A DNA stretch of 64,000 nucleotides. Source: Bacillota bacterium (lineage in GTDB: Bacteria; Bacillota; Clostridia; Acetivibrionales; DSM-1351). The position numbers and the translations under genes were made by a program. The stretch lies in contig JAEYNY010000191.1 in the NCBI GenBank assembly GCA_023412275.1, positions 62,001 through 126,000 of the forward strand, written 5' to 3'. The notes beneath the pieces are model-generated. The model was not told the DNA's origin, made no database searches, and was given only the letters and a program-made list of their open reading frames with translations. Below are positions 17,326 to 25,068 of this stretch, piece after piece (position 1 is the first letter of the stretch; each line of letters opens with the position of its first letter).

Positions 17326-18606
17326 TTATAGAAGCTTTCTAATATTAAAAATTGAGCTTAAAACCAACCAATTCTGCGGGAAGTAACGATTTATTGTCCA
17401 GTAACTTACTCCCCCCAGTCTATAGTCATGTGCCAAAGTCAGTCTGGCAAAAATGCTTCTGGCATCCTCAAACCAAACTACATGCTGCTTTCCGTTATCA
17501 GCATAGTAATAGAAGAAAGGTGCCTGAGATATTTCGTCGTACTGAATTTCAGCCCCCTCCCTTCTGGCAAGATCAACCGCACCTGTATTAGTTACGGTTC
17601 TTGCGGCAGTTCCGGGAGTGTATGGCAATGTCCAGTCATAACCGTAATTTGATATTCCCATAAATATCTTACGCCTTGGTATTGCCGTTACCGCATAGTC
17701 CAGAACACGTTTAACTCCGGTTATAGGGGATACTGCCATAGGGGCACTATATGTGAATCCCCATTCATAAGTCATAAGTATAACATGGTCAACCAATGCT
17801 CCATGAACAGGATAATCATGAGCCTCATACAATTTTCCCTGCTGAGTAGCCGATGTCTTAGGAGCAAGTGCCGTAGTAATTGTATATCCAAGAGGCCTGA
17901 GAGTTCTTACGATTCTTCTCAGGAAATTATTATAGCTCTCTCTGTCATATGGATATATATACTCAAAATCAATGTCCAGACCAAAATAATTTTTCTGTCT
18001 CAAAACTCTGGTAACATTATTAATCAGATTTGTCTGGGCTGTCTCGTTTGTAAGTATGGAATGTGCAATATCGCTGTCGAACCCTCCGCCCTCTTTTATG
18101 TTTGTAACAACCATAAGCGGAGCTACCCTTGCGGCTCTTGCAGCCTCAATAAGGGGTTCGTCTGGTATAGACTTCAGATTCCCGTCGGGACTTACCTGAT
18201 AACTGAAAATACTGAGGTATGTCAGATTTGGCAGCGTCTTTCTCAAGACTTCCATGTCAATATTAGGGAAGGCATACCCGTTTACTTCCATAGGCCCGTA
18301 GTCATAAGTTACGGGAGGTATGGTAATAACCATCCCTGGCTGTAATCTGGAGGGGTCCGTTATCTGAGGGTTGGCTGCCAAAAGTTCATTAACACTTATT
18401 CTATAGGACCTTGCTATGGAATACAATGATTCGCCGGGGGCTACAACATGTCTTCGGGTTCCCTCAAGTATTACCAAAGTTTGTCCTACTACTAACTGGC
18501 CCGGGTTGGTCAGTTCATTATCAGATATTATTTTTTGCGGTGAAACCCTATATTGCTGTGCAATTGAATAGATACTTTCACCTGACTTTACAACATGAAT
18601 TCTCAA
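17326..18606 (-). CDS. LysM-GH18 spore cortex hydrolase (SleL/YaaH-like)
   Basis: 426 residues. Two LysM peptidoglycan-binding domains (residues 2-47, VVKSGESIYSIAQQYRVSPQ; 51-98, VVAPGESLYSIARSYRIS) are followed by a GH18 barrel with the catalytic motif LDIDFEYI (acid Glu near residue 205) and MTYEWG near the end. No signal peptide, as in SleL/YaaH N-acetylglucosaminidases that are packed into spores and cut cortex muramic-delta-lactam peptidoglycan in germination. Monocistronic. Confidence 0.9.
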   Translation of the reverse strand: MRIHVVKSGESIYSIAQQYRVSPQKIISDNELTNPGQLVVGQTLVILEGTRRHVVAPGESLYSIARSYRISVNELLAANPQITDPSRLQPGMVITIPPVTYDYGPMEVNGYAFPNIDMEVLRKTLPNLTYLSIFSYQVSPDGNLKSIPDEPLIEAARAARVAPLMVVTNIKEGGGFDSDIAHSILTNETAQTNLINNVTRVLRQKNYFGLDIDFEYIYPYDRESYNNFLRRIVRTLRPLGYTITTALAPKTSATQQGKLYEAHDYPVHGALVDHVILMTYEWGFTYSAPMAVSPITGVKRVLDYAVTAIPRRKIFMGISNYGYDWTLPYTPGTAARTVTNTGAVDLARREGAEIQYDEISQAPFFYYYADNGKQHVVWFEDARSIFARLTLAHDYRLGGVSYWTINRYFPQNWLVLSSIFNIRKLL

Positions 18607-18651
18607 AGCAAATCACTCACTTATATATATTTATAGTTCCAATATATGTGA

Positions 18652-18935
18652 GTTTAGTTTTATTGGTTACTGTGTTTATACGACCATTTTCAAAGTCAGT
18701 TACAGACAAATAATAGACAAAAGTGTAAGACGTACAATAGATTCTCATCTGAACCGTGAGGAAGCCAATAGCACTATGTTCAGAGAAGCCTTTAATAAAA
18801 TTCAGGATACCGGTTCATTAAAGGACTGGGGAATCACAAAGGCTATCAACTCCGGGAGATCAGTTCTTTAATGCCGCTAACCCACAACCTGCAAGTTTTC
18901 AAAATCCTAATCCACAGCAGCCCCAGCAGCATTAA
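18652..18935 (+). pseudogene. Frameshifted 3' remnant of an unknown gene
   Basis: A plus-strand frame reads ...YRQIIDKSVRRTIDSHLNRE, EANSTMFREAFNKIQDTGSL, KDWGITKAINSG, and then breaks near 18859. Shifting the frame gives the continuation QFFNAANPQPASFQNPNPQQ and PQQH with stop TAA at 18933-18935, directly before a good terminator. A Pro/Gln-rich tail after a helical region is protein-like. No plausible start is present. I do not recognise the family. The remnant lies tail-to-tail with the small membrane gene at 18981. Confidence 0.5.
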
Positions 18936-18936
18936 T

Positions 18937-18985
18937 AAAAAGAGGTGCATGGATCATATAATATTCCTGCACCTCTTTTTTTATT
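18937..18985 (+). terminator. Terminator of the decayed gene
   Basis: AAAAAGAGGTGCA (18937-18949) pairs with TGCACCTCTTTTT (18968-18980), followed by more T. It overlaps the stop of the converging 56-residue gene. Confidence 0.8.
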
Positions 18986-19151
18986 TTTTAATAAATTTGC
19001 TTGGCCCAAATATTATGGCAACTGCTATAAGAATTATTATTATTGAGTTTACATTATCTGAGATAAAATGTGCCCTTTTTAATACAAGTGTCATTATTAA
19101 TAATACTGATAAAACGATCCTAACAATCAGAAGCTTTTTTTTATTTTCCAT
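18981..19151 (-). CDS. Small membrane protein, 56 residues
   Basis: A short minus-strand frame (ATG at 19149-19151, stop 18981-18983), preceded by AAAGGA nine bases upstream. It encodes MENKKKLLIVRIV then two hydrophobic stretches (about residues 7-24 and 36-50), ending FGPSKFIKK. The basic N-terminus, two membrane segments and position 25 bases after the neighbouring small membrane gene argue that it is real. No known family recognised. Confidence 0.55.
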   Translation of the reverse strand: MENKKKLLIVRIVLSVLLIMTLVLKRAHFISDNVNSIIIILIAVAIIFGPSKFIKK

Positions 19152-19176
19152 AGGTGATATTCCTTTTATACATTAT

Positions 19177-19407
19177 TTATGTAGGATTTTTACTATTTAT
19201 GGCTTTAACAATAAAAAGAGTACATATTACTATTATTGAACAAAGGAACAATACACAACAAATCAACGCCATAATACCACTATTAAAAACCGATGATGTT
19301 AATTGTCCTCCACCCGGCTGACTAAAAATACCACCTATAAAAAACATAATTAAAAAACCGATAAAAAATGTTAATATTCCGAACATTATAATCTTAAAGG
19401 TTTTCAT
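19177..19407 (-). CDS. Small membrane protein, 76 residues
   Basis: AGGAGG precedes ATG. Two membrane segments (about residues 4-28, IIMFGILTFFIGFLIMFFIG, and 43-68, MALICCVLFLCSIIVICTLF) flank a short loop with QPGGGQ. No family recognised. Probably co-transcribed with the 56-residue gene downstream. Confidence 0.65.
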   Translation of the reverse strand: MKTFKIIMFGILTFFIGFLIMFFIGGIFSQPGGGQLTSSVFNSGIMALICCVLFLCSIIVICTLFIVKAINSKNPT

Positions 19408-19443
19408 AAGTACCTCCTGCTTTAATCAAATATAACCTTTCCA

Positions 19444-19734
19444 CTAATTTCTTTTAGATTTTAAAATAATACTATTTAACTCATCCATTCGATTTACTAA
19501 ATAATCCGCAGATAGAAATTTGTCAGTGTTTTTTGTTAAGTTCACATCAGAATTTCCTGCATTTGACGTAACGCAACAAATATATGACTTATAAAGTTTA
19601 GAGATTGAATACTTTACGCCTGGCATAACATCTACCTGCGGCTACTCAACGATTGGACCACTAAATTCTAAATAATCTCTCATTAAAGTGTCTCCCCAGT
19701 CAAATACGATAGCTTTTATCTTATATTCACTCAT
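19444..19734 (-). pseudogene. HAD-family hydrolase, truncated and with a nonsense codon
   Basis: From ATG at 19732-19734 the frame reads MSEYKIKAIVFDWGDTLMRD, the HAD motif I with the nucleophile Asp, then LEFSGPIVE followed by TAG (a likely Trp codon change) and PQVDVMPGVKYSISKLY in the same frame, ending YLVNRMDELNSIILKSKRN. The total is about 96 codons against 200 or more for a full enzyme, so the middle is missing. Both the stop and the deletion mark it as dead. The distal 60 codons alone could still be translated from an internal ATG, but no ribosome site is seen. Confidence 0.7.
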
Positions 19735-19760
19735 ATGTCCCTCTATACGACACCTGGAAG

Positions 19761-20291
19761 TCAATAGATGTTGTCATGCCCCGTAATTCTATCAAGGACA
19801 AAATTCATGATAATTTCTAAATTCAAAGAACTATCAATATAGTATTCATCCTCTAACAATTCAATTTTGCATTTTGAATAGTATGACACAACTTCTTCAA
19901 GGGTTTTAAAATATTGATTTGGGGATGGATTATTGAATCTATCTTTAAGCCTATTCATCCAAACAGCCAAATCTGAACAATCGCAATGAAAAGTAAATAC
20001 TCTGCTATTCTTAAAATCAAGTTTTGATAGAAACAACTTCCAACTATCAGTATTAGATAAGCCGATATCAACAATTATATCTGTACAATTATTTATGTTA
20101 GTTTGTATCATTTTTGCTAACAAGTCATAAGTTATGCTATTATTTAGTGAATTATCGTCTATGTAATGTGATATTACATCAAATATATTATCTTTTCTTA
20201 ATATTGAAACCTGTATTTTATTGCTCAAGGCATCTGTTATGGTTGTTTTTCCTGTTGCAGCCTTACCCCTGAAAAAGTAAATGTTAGACAT
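19761..20291 (-). CDS. P-loop kinase (AAA_33 type)
   Basis: 176 residues. Walker A is FFRGKAATGKTTITDAL at residue 6; a hydrophobic strand DIIVDIGLSN near residue 75 could be Walker B-like; CDCSDLAVWMNRLKDR resembles the lid of small predicted kinases. The family phosphorylates small molecules (for example aminoglycoside- or zeta-toxin-like folds) but the substrate cannot be told. GAGGTAAATAA lies before ATG. Confidence 0.7.
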   Translation of the reverse strand: MSNIYFFRGKAATGKTTITDALSNKIQVSILRKDNIFDVISHYIDDNSLNNSITYDLLAKMIQTNINNCTDIIVDIGLSNTDSWKLFLSKLDFKNSRVFTFHCDCSDLAVWMNRLKDRFNNPSPNQYFKTLEEVVSYYSKCKIELLEDEYYIDSSLNLEIIMNFVLDRITGHDNIY

Positions 20292-20314
20292 TTATTTACC
20301 TCATTAATACAAAT

Positions 20315-20413
20315 TTAAATTATTTTTTTACAAGGTAAAAGATATCCAAAAGTGAAGATATTATTACCATCTTCTTTGATATCAGCATAATTATCGAACG
20401 AATAGTATTCCAT
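20315..20413 (-). CDS. Possible 32-residue ORF
   Basis: Begins at ATG four bases after the upstream lipoprotein stop: MEYYSFDNYADIKEDGNNIF, then TFGYLLPCKKII. There is no convincing ribosome site. It could be a translationally coupled small gene or the remnant of a longer one. Weak call. Confidence 0.2.
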   Translation of the reverse strand: MEYYSFDNYADIKEDGNNIFTFGYLLPCKKII

Positions 20414-20416
20414 TTC

Positions 20417-20770
20417 TTACTTTACACCGTTAAATATATCAATGGCTTTCTGGTTTTTTGTTTCAAGTAAAAACCTACCATTTGATGGCCAGTCTTTTAT
20501 AAGATCATTATCTTCCTTATTCTTTTTTAATTCTTTTTCAGATGAATATTCATATATTGCTGTTTTTTCATTATCCATATAGAAAATAACACCATCTTTA
20601 GCCCCTATCATGGCAAATACAGGTTTTTCTTTGGCATCTACCTTGACACCGGCGTCAGTATAAGATTTTATAAAAGTATCAAGAGTAGCTGTACTCTTTT
20701 CTCCACCTCCACATGCGGTAATTCCCAAAATCAGACTTAATGCCAGTAAAATAGTTAAAAGTTTTTTCAT
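20417..20770 (-). CDS. Small exported lipoprotein, unknown function
   Basis: About 117 residues. ATG at 20768-20770 is preceded by AGGAGG 12 bases upstream; an in-frame TTG at 20803 would place that site inside the gene. Lipoprotein signal MKKLLTILLALSLILGITAC with Cys20, then a 97-residue domain with FAMIGAKDGVIFYMDNEKTA and a charged KELKKNKEDND stretch. Similar short lipoproteins are common in clostridia. No family recognised. Confidence 0.75.
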   Translation of the reverse strand: MKKLLTILLALSLILGITACGGGEKSTATLDTFIKSYTDAGVKVDAKEKPVFAMIGAKDGVIFYMDNEKTAIYEYSSEKELKKNKEDNDLIKDWPSNGRFLLETKNQKAIDIFNGVK

Positions 20771-20839
20771 TTTATTATTTATCCTCCTATAAATTTTGTC
20801 CAATATATTGTACCATACTATCCTTTTTATGGTAATAAT

Positions 20840-21739
20840 TTACACATTAATTCTATCTTCAAGCAACTCAGTTATAGGCACTTGAAACCATTGGCTTATT
20901 AATTCACTTTCTATAAATCCTCTTTTTTTATACATATTCAGGGCTACTATGTTTTTTGTAACAACGGTTAAATTGATTTCGTTCACCTTTTTTTCGTTCA
21001 AAAAACTTAAAGCGGTTTCCAAAAGCAGTTTGCCATAACCCTTTCCCCTTACTTCTTTTATTAATCCCAAATCAAATTCACCTGTACAGTTTTCAATTTT
21101 GAATTGTAAAAAGCCCACCTTTTCATTATTAATTGTTACTATGTAATAGCAATTATTTTCATCATCATTTTTTACATATTCCTCAACTTCTTTCTCTGTT
21201 AATGTCGCTCCGTTGGGAACTTCTCTAAATGAATTATTATAAATTCTTAAGTATTCATTTTTATTCTGTTCTGATAATTCAATCAAACCTAATGGTTTAT
21301 ATCTTACATTTCTATCATCCAATTTCATTCTTATTACGGAATACTGCTTCTCCATACCCAAATTTTTTAGTGTTTCGATATTTGCTTCATCCTTTGTTCC
21401 TAGAAATAATTGTTTTGCTCCATACTTTTTGGCAAGGTCCTTGGATTCTTTAATGATTTCGCAAACAGCATATTTTTTATCTTTTGAGTTTTCATTTATA
21501 TCTACCTTAATTACGTAGGCTATTCCTTTTTCTTTACATTCCTTTAAAACAACCGCTGCTGTGCCAATTATATTTTCTTTATCAATAATTACAATAACAC
21601 CCTTACCAAAATCAAATTCTTCAGCCCTGTTTTGTTTTTCCATATCTTCAAAGGACATTTTATTTATTTTGTTTCTATTTATATATTTCAGCAGTTTTTC
21701 CACTTCATATTTATTTAACTGCAAATAATTTTTTGTCAT
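20840..21739 (-). CDS. Tandem GNAT N-acetyltransferase
   Basis: 299 residues made of two GNAT-like halves. The N-terminal half (about 40-145) is degenerate, with VIIDKENIIGTAAVV and a C-terminal LKNLGMEKQ. The C-terminal half (about 155-290) has the acetyl-CoA loop VRGKGYGKLLLETAL (motif Q/RxxGxG/A) and ALNMYKKRGFIE. It transfers an acetyl group from acetyl-CoA to an unknown amine. Confidence 0.85.
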   Translation of the reverse strand: MTKNYLQLNKYEVEKLLKYINRNKINKMSFEDMEKQNRAEEFDFGKGVIVIIDKENIIGTAAVVLKECKEKGIAYVIKVDINENSKDKKYAVCEIIKESKDLAKKYGAKQLFLGTKDEANIETLKNLGMEKQYSVIRMKLDDRNVRYKPLGLIELSEQNKNEYLRIYNNSFREVPNGATLTEKEVEEYVKNDDENNCYYIVTINNEKVGFLQFKIENCTGEFDLGLIKEVRGKGYGKLLLETALSFLNEKKVNEINLTVVTKNIVALNMYKKRGFIESELISQWFQVPITELLEDRINV

Positions 21740-21795
21740 GGTCGACTCCCTTTTTATATGATGGTTTATTTTTAATCCTTAGCACCTTATAAATA

Positions 21796-21824
21796 TTGTA
21801 CAATTTTTTTCACCGTGTTATAAT
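21796..21824 (+). promoter_or_regulatory. Promoter of the DUF1646 operon
   Basis: TTGTAC (21796-21801), 17-base spacer, TATAAT (21819-21824). Transcription would begin near 21831, giving a leader of about 200 bases. Confidence 0.7.
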
Positions 21825-21831
21825 AGCCGTA

Positions 21832-22031
21832 AGTTAATAAAGTTCTTTTCGGTTGAACGGATAACTTCCGTTTTCAAGAGTTTTAGGCTTCTGGGGTGGG
21901 AAGCTCGTATGTTTACGAGTTTTCCACCTTTTTTGCGTTCTTATTTGGAAAAATCTGGTCCTCGTAACATAAATTACTTCCCAATATTTGAAAGTTCCCC
22001 GGCTGAGTTTTGAGTAAAGGGGGTGACTCAA
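21832..22031 (+). promoter_or_regulatory. Structured leader with attenuator, candidate Na+-I (DUF1646) riboswitch
   Basis: The leader holds an aptamer-sized region (about 21832-21890), then a strong intrinsic terminator: GGTGGGAAGCTCGTA (21895-21909) pairs with TACGAGTTTTCCACC (21914-21928), loop TGTT, followed by six T (21929-21934). Further on, TTGAGT and ACTCAA (22010-22015, 22026-22031) close a hairpin that puts the GGGGG ribosome site in its loop. A terminator inside a 5' leader, with no upstream gene on this strand, implies regulated read-through. The gene controlled is of the DUF1646 family, whose leaders include the published Na+-I riboswitch. The class is inferred from context; I did not match a consensus. 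Confidence 0.55.
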
Positions 22032-22124
22032 ATGAATAATATAAAAAGGCATCTTATAATGGTAATTTGTTATGTTGTAGCCGCAATTGGAATTGTAATT
22101 GTTTTAGCTAATTTTATGAAATAA
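22032..22124 (+). CDS. 30-residue single-span membrane peptide
   Basis: ATG at 22032 with AAAGGGGG eight bases upstream. It encodes MNNIKRHLIMVICYVV, then AAIGIVIVLANFMK. This is a basic start and one membrane span, in the leader-to-transporter gap 21 bases before the DUF1646 gene. It may be a small subunit of the transporter, by analogy with KdpF (inference), or a leader peptide. Confidence 0.6.
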   Translation: MNNIKRHLIMVICYVVAAIGIVIVLANFMK

Positions 22125-22145
22125 AGAGACTTTTGGAGGATTTAA

Positions 22146-23201
22146 ATGATTATCGGACTTTTGATTGTACTAGCATTAATATTGATACTACCCTTTGTAT
22201 TTAAGCCCATAGAGCATAATCTGGAGTACTTTCTGCTTGTTATGGGAATTGCAGCAACATTAATTTCAGGTACACTTTCTACAGGCTTACTGCTGCATAT
22301 ATTTGAAAACTATCTTCTTTATTTTATAACCGGTGCAGTACTAGTAGCGGGATTTATTTTCAGGATTTCAGTGGGCAAAATCAAAAAGTTTGTGGGATAT
22401 GCCACAAAGCGTTTACCTATAAGCATCTTTGTTTTTCTGCTAATAATGATCCTTGGTCTGGTTTCCAGTCTGATCACAGCTATAATCGCCGCTCTGATAC
22501 TTGTTGAAATAGTGCATGCCCTACCCTTCAAGCACAGTCAGAAAGTAAAGCTAACCGTAATATCCTGTTTTGCAATTGGTTTGGGTTCAGCCCTTACTCC
22601 TATCGGAGAGCCTCTTTCAACTATAGTTGTTTCATCTCTGAAAGCTGATTTTATGTATCTTTTCAGGAACATAGGCATATATGTTATTCCCGGAGTCCTT
22701 GTTATGGCAATACTTGGAGCTGTGGTTGCAAAAATGATGCATAAAGCAAATCAAAATGAAATTGTTGGAGAAAACAGCTGGAAGGGCGAAAATGAAGGGG
22801 TTTTGGAACTTGAAAGCATAAAAGCAGTATTTGTTCGTGCCATAAAAATATTTTTGTTTATAATTGCTTTGGAACTGCTGGGTTCAGGGTTTAAACCCCT
22901 TATAAACACATATGTCATTCATTTGCCCAGTATGTTATTATACTGGATTAACATATCTTCTGCCGTGTTAGACAATGCAACACTTGCAGCTGCAGAGGTA
23001 AGCCCTGCCATGAGTACCAAACAGATTCAGGCGATTCTTATGGGGCTACTGTTAAGCGGTGGAATGCTTATTCCCGGCAATATTCCTAATATTATATCCG
23101 CAGGGAAAATGAGTATCAAGAGTCGTGAATGGGCAAAAATCGGACTTCCATTGGGTTTGGCTCTGCTTATTATTTATTTTGTAGTAATATTCTTTATATA
23201 G
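22146..23201 (+). CDS. DUF1646 family cation transporter
   Basis: 351 residues, about ten membrane segments. Conserved features: GLGSALTPIGEPLSTI near residue 145, SAVLDNATLAAAEVSP near 275, and GNIPNIISAGKMSIKSREWA near 315. The arrangement resembles arsenite/ArsB-NhaD type antiporters, and DUF1646 genes are widely linked to Na+-responsive leaders, so sodium/proton exchange is likely. GGAGGATTTAA precedes ATG. Confidence 0.8.
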   Translation: MIIGLLIVLALILILPFVFKPIEHNLEYFLLVMGIAATLISGTLSTGLLLHIFENYLLYFITGAVLVAGFIFRISVGKIKKFVGYATKRLPISIFVFLLIMILGLVSSLITAIIAALILVEIVHALPFKHSQKVKLTVISCFAIGLGSALTPIGEPLSTIVVSSLKADFMYLFRNIGIYVIPGVLVMAILGAVVAKMMHKANQNEIVGENSWKGENEGVLELESIKAVFVRAIKIFLFIIALELLGSGFKPLINTYVIHLPSMLLYWINISSAVLDNATLAAAEVSPAMSTKQIQAILMGLLLSGGMLIPGNIPNIISAGKMSIKSREWAKIGLPLGLALLIIYFVVIFFI

Positions 23202-23272
23202 TAAGATAAAAAAATAAGCGTAATAACCGAAAGTAATTTTTTACTTAGGTAATTATGCTTATTTTATCTTAC
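23201..23272. terminator. Bidirectional terminator
   Basis: GTAAGATAAAAAAATAAGCG (from 23201) pairs imperfectly with a mirror arm at 23248-23272 (GGTAATTATGCTTATTTTAT). It separates the converging DUF1646 and DUF1858 genes. Confidence 0.6.
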
Positions 23273-23285
23273 TATTTGTTTAGAA

Positions 23286-23480
23286 TTATTCCTCTATTGC
23301 TTCATTAAGTTCTTTTATTAATTCATCTACATTTATACCGTGAGCCATAGCACCTTGTTCTATGTTCTCAAACCTTGCTGCCATACATCCGAAACAGTGC
23401 ATTCCGCGGTTCATCAATATTTCTGCAGTTTTAGGATATTTCTCAACTATATCAGTTATTGACCAGTCCTTTGTTATCAT
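23286..23480 (-). CDS. DUF1858 domain protein
   Basis: 64 residues, the full length of the domain. TDIVEKYPKTAEILMNRGMH and CFGCMAARFENIEQGA are the typical disulfide-like CxxC motif (CFGC) of DUF1858. These small proteins occur in anaerobes near redox enzymes. GGAGG lies before ATG. It follows the Old Yellow Enzyme gene by 39 bases and is probably in its transcript. Confidence 0.88.
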   Translation of the reverse strand: MITKDWSITDIVEKYPKTAEILMNRGMHCFGCMAARFENIEQGAMAHGINVDELIKELNEAIEE

Positions 23481-23519
23481 TTTATCACCTCCTTACGGGA
23501 TTAATTTATTAATCTAAAT

Positions 23520-24509
23520 TTATATACCCATTGCACGGGCAGCCCAATCAGAATCATTCAAAATTGCCCTGCCGACTCCTATTAAATCAGCCTTTCCATC
23601 AGCTAAAAGCTTTTCTGCCGACTCCGGTTCTGTTATTCCTCCCGTAAGTATGACAGGAATGGAAATCTGCTCCTTGATTGCCTTTGTCAAAGGCCAGAAG
23701 TAACCCTGTTCACTTATATCGGGCTTAATATAGCCACAAAAGCCCCCTGAAATATCCAGAGCTGCCACGCCTGCCTTTTGAAATTCACGGGCTGCTATAA
23801 TGCTATCCTCTATTGTAGTACCACCCTCCATATAATCTGATGCCCCAAGCCTCAGAAAAACGGTAAAGTCCTCTCCTACTGCTTTTTTTACAGCATCAAT
23901 TACCTGAAGGTGTATTTTTATTCTGTTTAAAACATTCCCGCCATATTCATCGGAACGTTTATTACTAATGGGAGATAAAAACTGGCTTAGAAGGTAACCG
24001 TGGGCCGAATGTATCTCAACACCGTCAAAGCCCCCCTCTTTAACCCTTTTGGCAGCATTAGCAAATGAACTGATTATACTCTTTATTTCTTCCATGGTAA
24101 GTTCTCTTGGAACTACATTCGTATTTCTCGGATGCGATACCGCTGAAGGGCCTACCGGACTGTTTCCTGTTATTTCTGCAGATGTGGCACTTCCTGCATG
24201 GTTAATCTGCATTATGGCCTTGGAGCCGTTTTTGTGAATTACATCCGATAATTTCTTTAGATTATCTATTACACTGTCATCAGCTATGGACAACTGATTA
24301 GAACTGGCTTTGCCTTCCTTGCTTATATAACTGTGTTCGATAATTATAAGACCTATATGGCCTCCCTTTGACTTTTCATCGTAGTAGTTAATAATATCCC
24401 GGCTTACTTTCCCGTCATCCTCCGACTTTGCAGTAGCCATGGGTGGCATAACCAATCTGTTGCTTAGTTTAAGATTTCCAACGTTTAACGGCTTATGCAG
24501 CAATTCCAC
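23520..24509 (-). CDS. Old Yellow Enzyme family NADH:flavin oxidoreductase
   Basis: About 329 residues, an FMN (beta/alpha)8 ene-reductase of the YqjM-like class. Seen: LSNRLVMPPMATAKSEDDGK at the start, IMQINHAGSATS, the substrate-binding HSAHGYLLSQFLSPISNKRS, and the FMN phosphate site GGITEPESAEKLL with GVGRAILNDSDWA. It has no Fe-S or FAD domain, so it is the short form. I choose GTG (24507-24509) because TGGAGG lies eight bases upstream; an in-frame ATG at 24524 lacks a site. Divergent from the ArsR gene with an operator between. Confidence 0.88.
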   Translation of the reverse strand: MELLHKPLNVGNLKLSNRLVMPPMATAKSEDDGKVSRDIINYYDEKSKGGHIGLIIIEHSYISKEGKASSNQLSIADDSVIDNLKKLSDVIHKNGSKAIMQINHAGSATSAEITGNSPVGPSAVSHPRNTNVVPRELTMEEIKSIISSFANAAKRVKEGGFDGVEIHSAHGYLLSQFLSPISNKRSDEYGGNVLNRIKIHLQVIDAVKKAVGEDFTVFLRLGASDYMEGGTTIEDSIIAAREFQKAGVAALDISGGFCGYIKPDISEQGYFWPLTKAIKEQISIPVILTGGITEPESAEKLLADGKADLIGVGRAILNDSDWAARAMGI

Positions 24510-24595
24510 AATATCTACCTCCATACATAATTAACAAACTTTAAAAGATACTTATTATTATATTCTAAATTTTAAAGTTTACTTATGTTATTATG

Positions 24596-24627
24596 TTAAA
24601 TAGTTCAAATATAATTGAACTATTTAA
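24596..24627. promoter_or_regulatory. ArsR operator palindrome
   Basis: TTAAATAGTTCAA (24596-24608) and TTGAACTATTTAA (24615-24627) are perfect 13-base arms with the 6-base centre ATATAA. It sits between the divergent oxidoreductase and ArsR genes; a TATAAT box follows at 24646-24651. Confidence 0.78.
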
Positions 24628-24695
24628 ATATATCACAGCCTGTGGTATAATTCAATAGTATATTAAATACAATTTAGGTCAGGAGGTACAGAAAC

Positions 24696-24995
24696 TTGCG
24701 GGAATTATTTCATCCCACAGCGGAGCAAATGTGTTTGTCTACTGTTTTAAATGCCCTTGGTGACCCTATACGTCTCCAGATTATTAAAAATCTGGCCAAT
24801 CAGGAGGAAACCACATGTGCATGTTGCAATATCGACCTGACGAAATCTGCCCTTTCCCATCACTTTAAGGTTTTAAGGGAATCCGGCATTATAAATGTAC
24901 GGATTGAGGGTAAACAAAGGTTTATGTCTCTAAGGTATAATGAATTAGATGCAAGATTTCCGGGGTTATTGGAATCTGTAATAAGGAGTATATGA
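24696..24995 (+). CDS. ArsR family transcriptional regulator
   Basis: 99 residues, TTG start with AGGAGG nine bases upstream. Winged helix-turn-helix: LNALGDPIRLQIIKNLANQE, then DLTKSALSHHFKVLRESGII and NVRIEGKQRFMSLRYNEL in the wing. A Cys pair in TTCACCNID could sense metal, thiols or redox. It likely represses the divergent ene-reductase and itself from the palindrome at 24596. Confidence 0.9.
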   Translation: MRELFHPTAEQMCLSTVLNALGDPIRLQIIKNLANQEETTCACCNIDLTKSALSHHFKVLRESGIINVRIEGKQRFMSLRYNELDARFPGLLESVIRSI

Positions 24996-25001
24996 TTTGC
25001 T

Positions 25002-25044
25002 AAAAAAGCATGAATCGGCATCATATGCCAATCCATGCTTTTTC
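25002..25044 (+). terminator. Terminator of the ArsR gene
   Basis: AAAAAGCATG-x-ATCGGCA (to 25020) pairs with TGCCAATCCATGCTTTTT (25026-25043). Confidence 0.75.
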
Positions 25045-25068
25045 TTATATATATGAAATTAAATATCA

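Noticed and set aside
17785..18345. Plus-strand 186-codon open frame
   Set aside because: It is antisense to the LysM-GH18 gene, whose domains are unmistakable.
21834..22052. Minus-strand 72-codon open frame
   Set aside because: It lies over the terminator-bearing leader of the plus-strand DUF1646 operon and has no ribosome site; the leader explanation is better.
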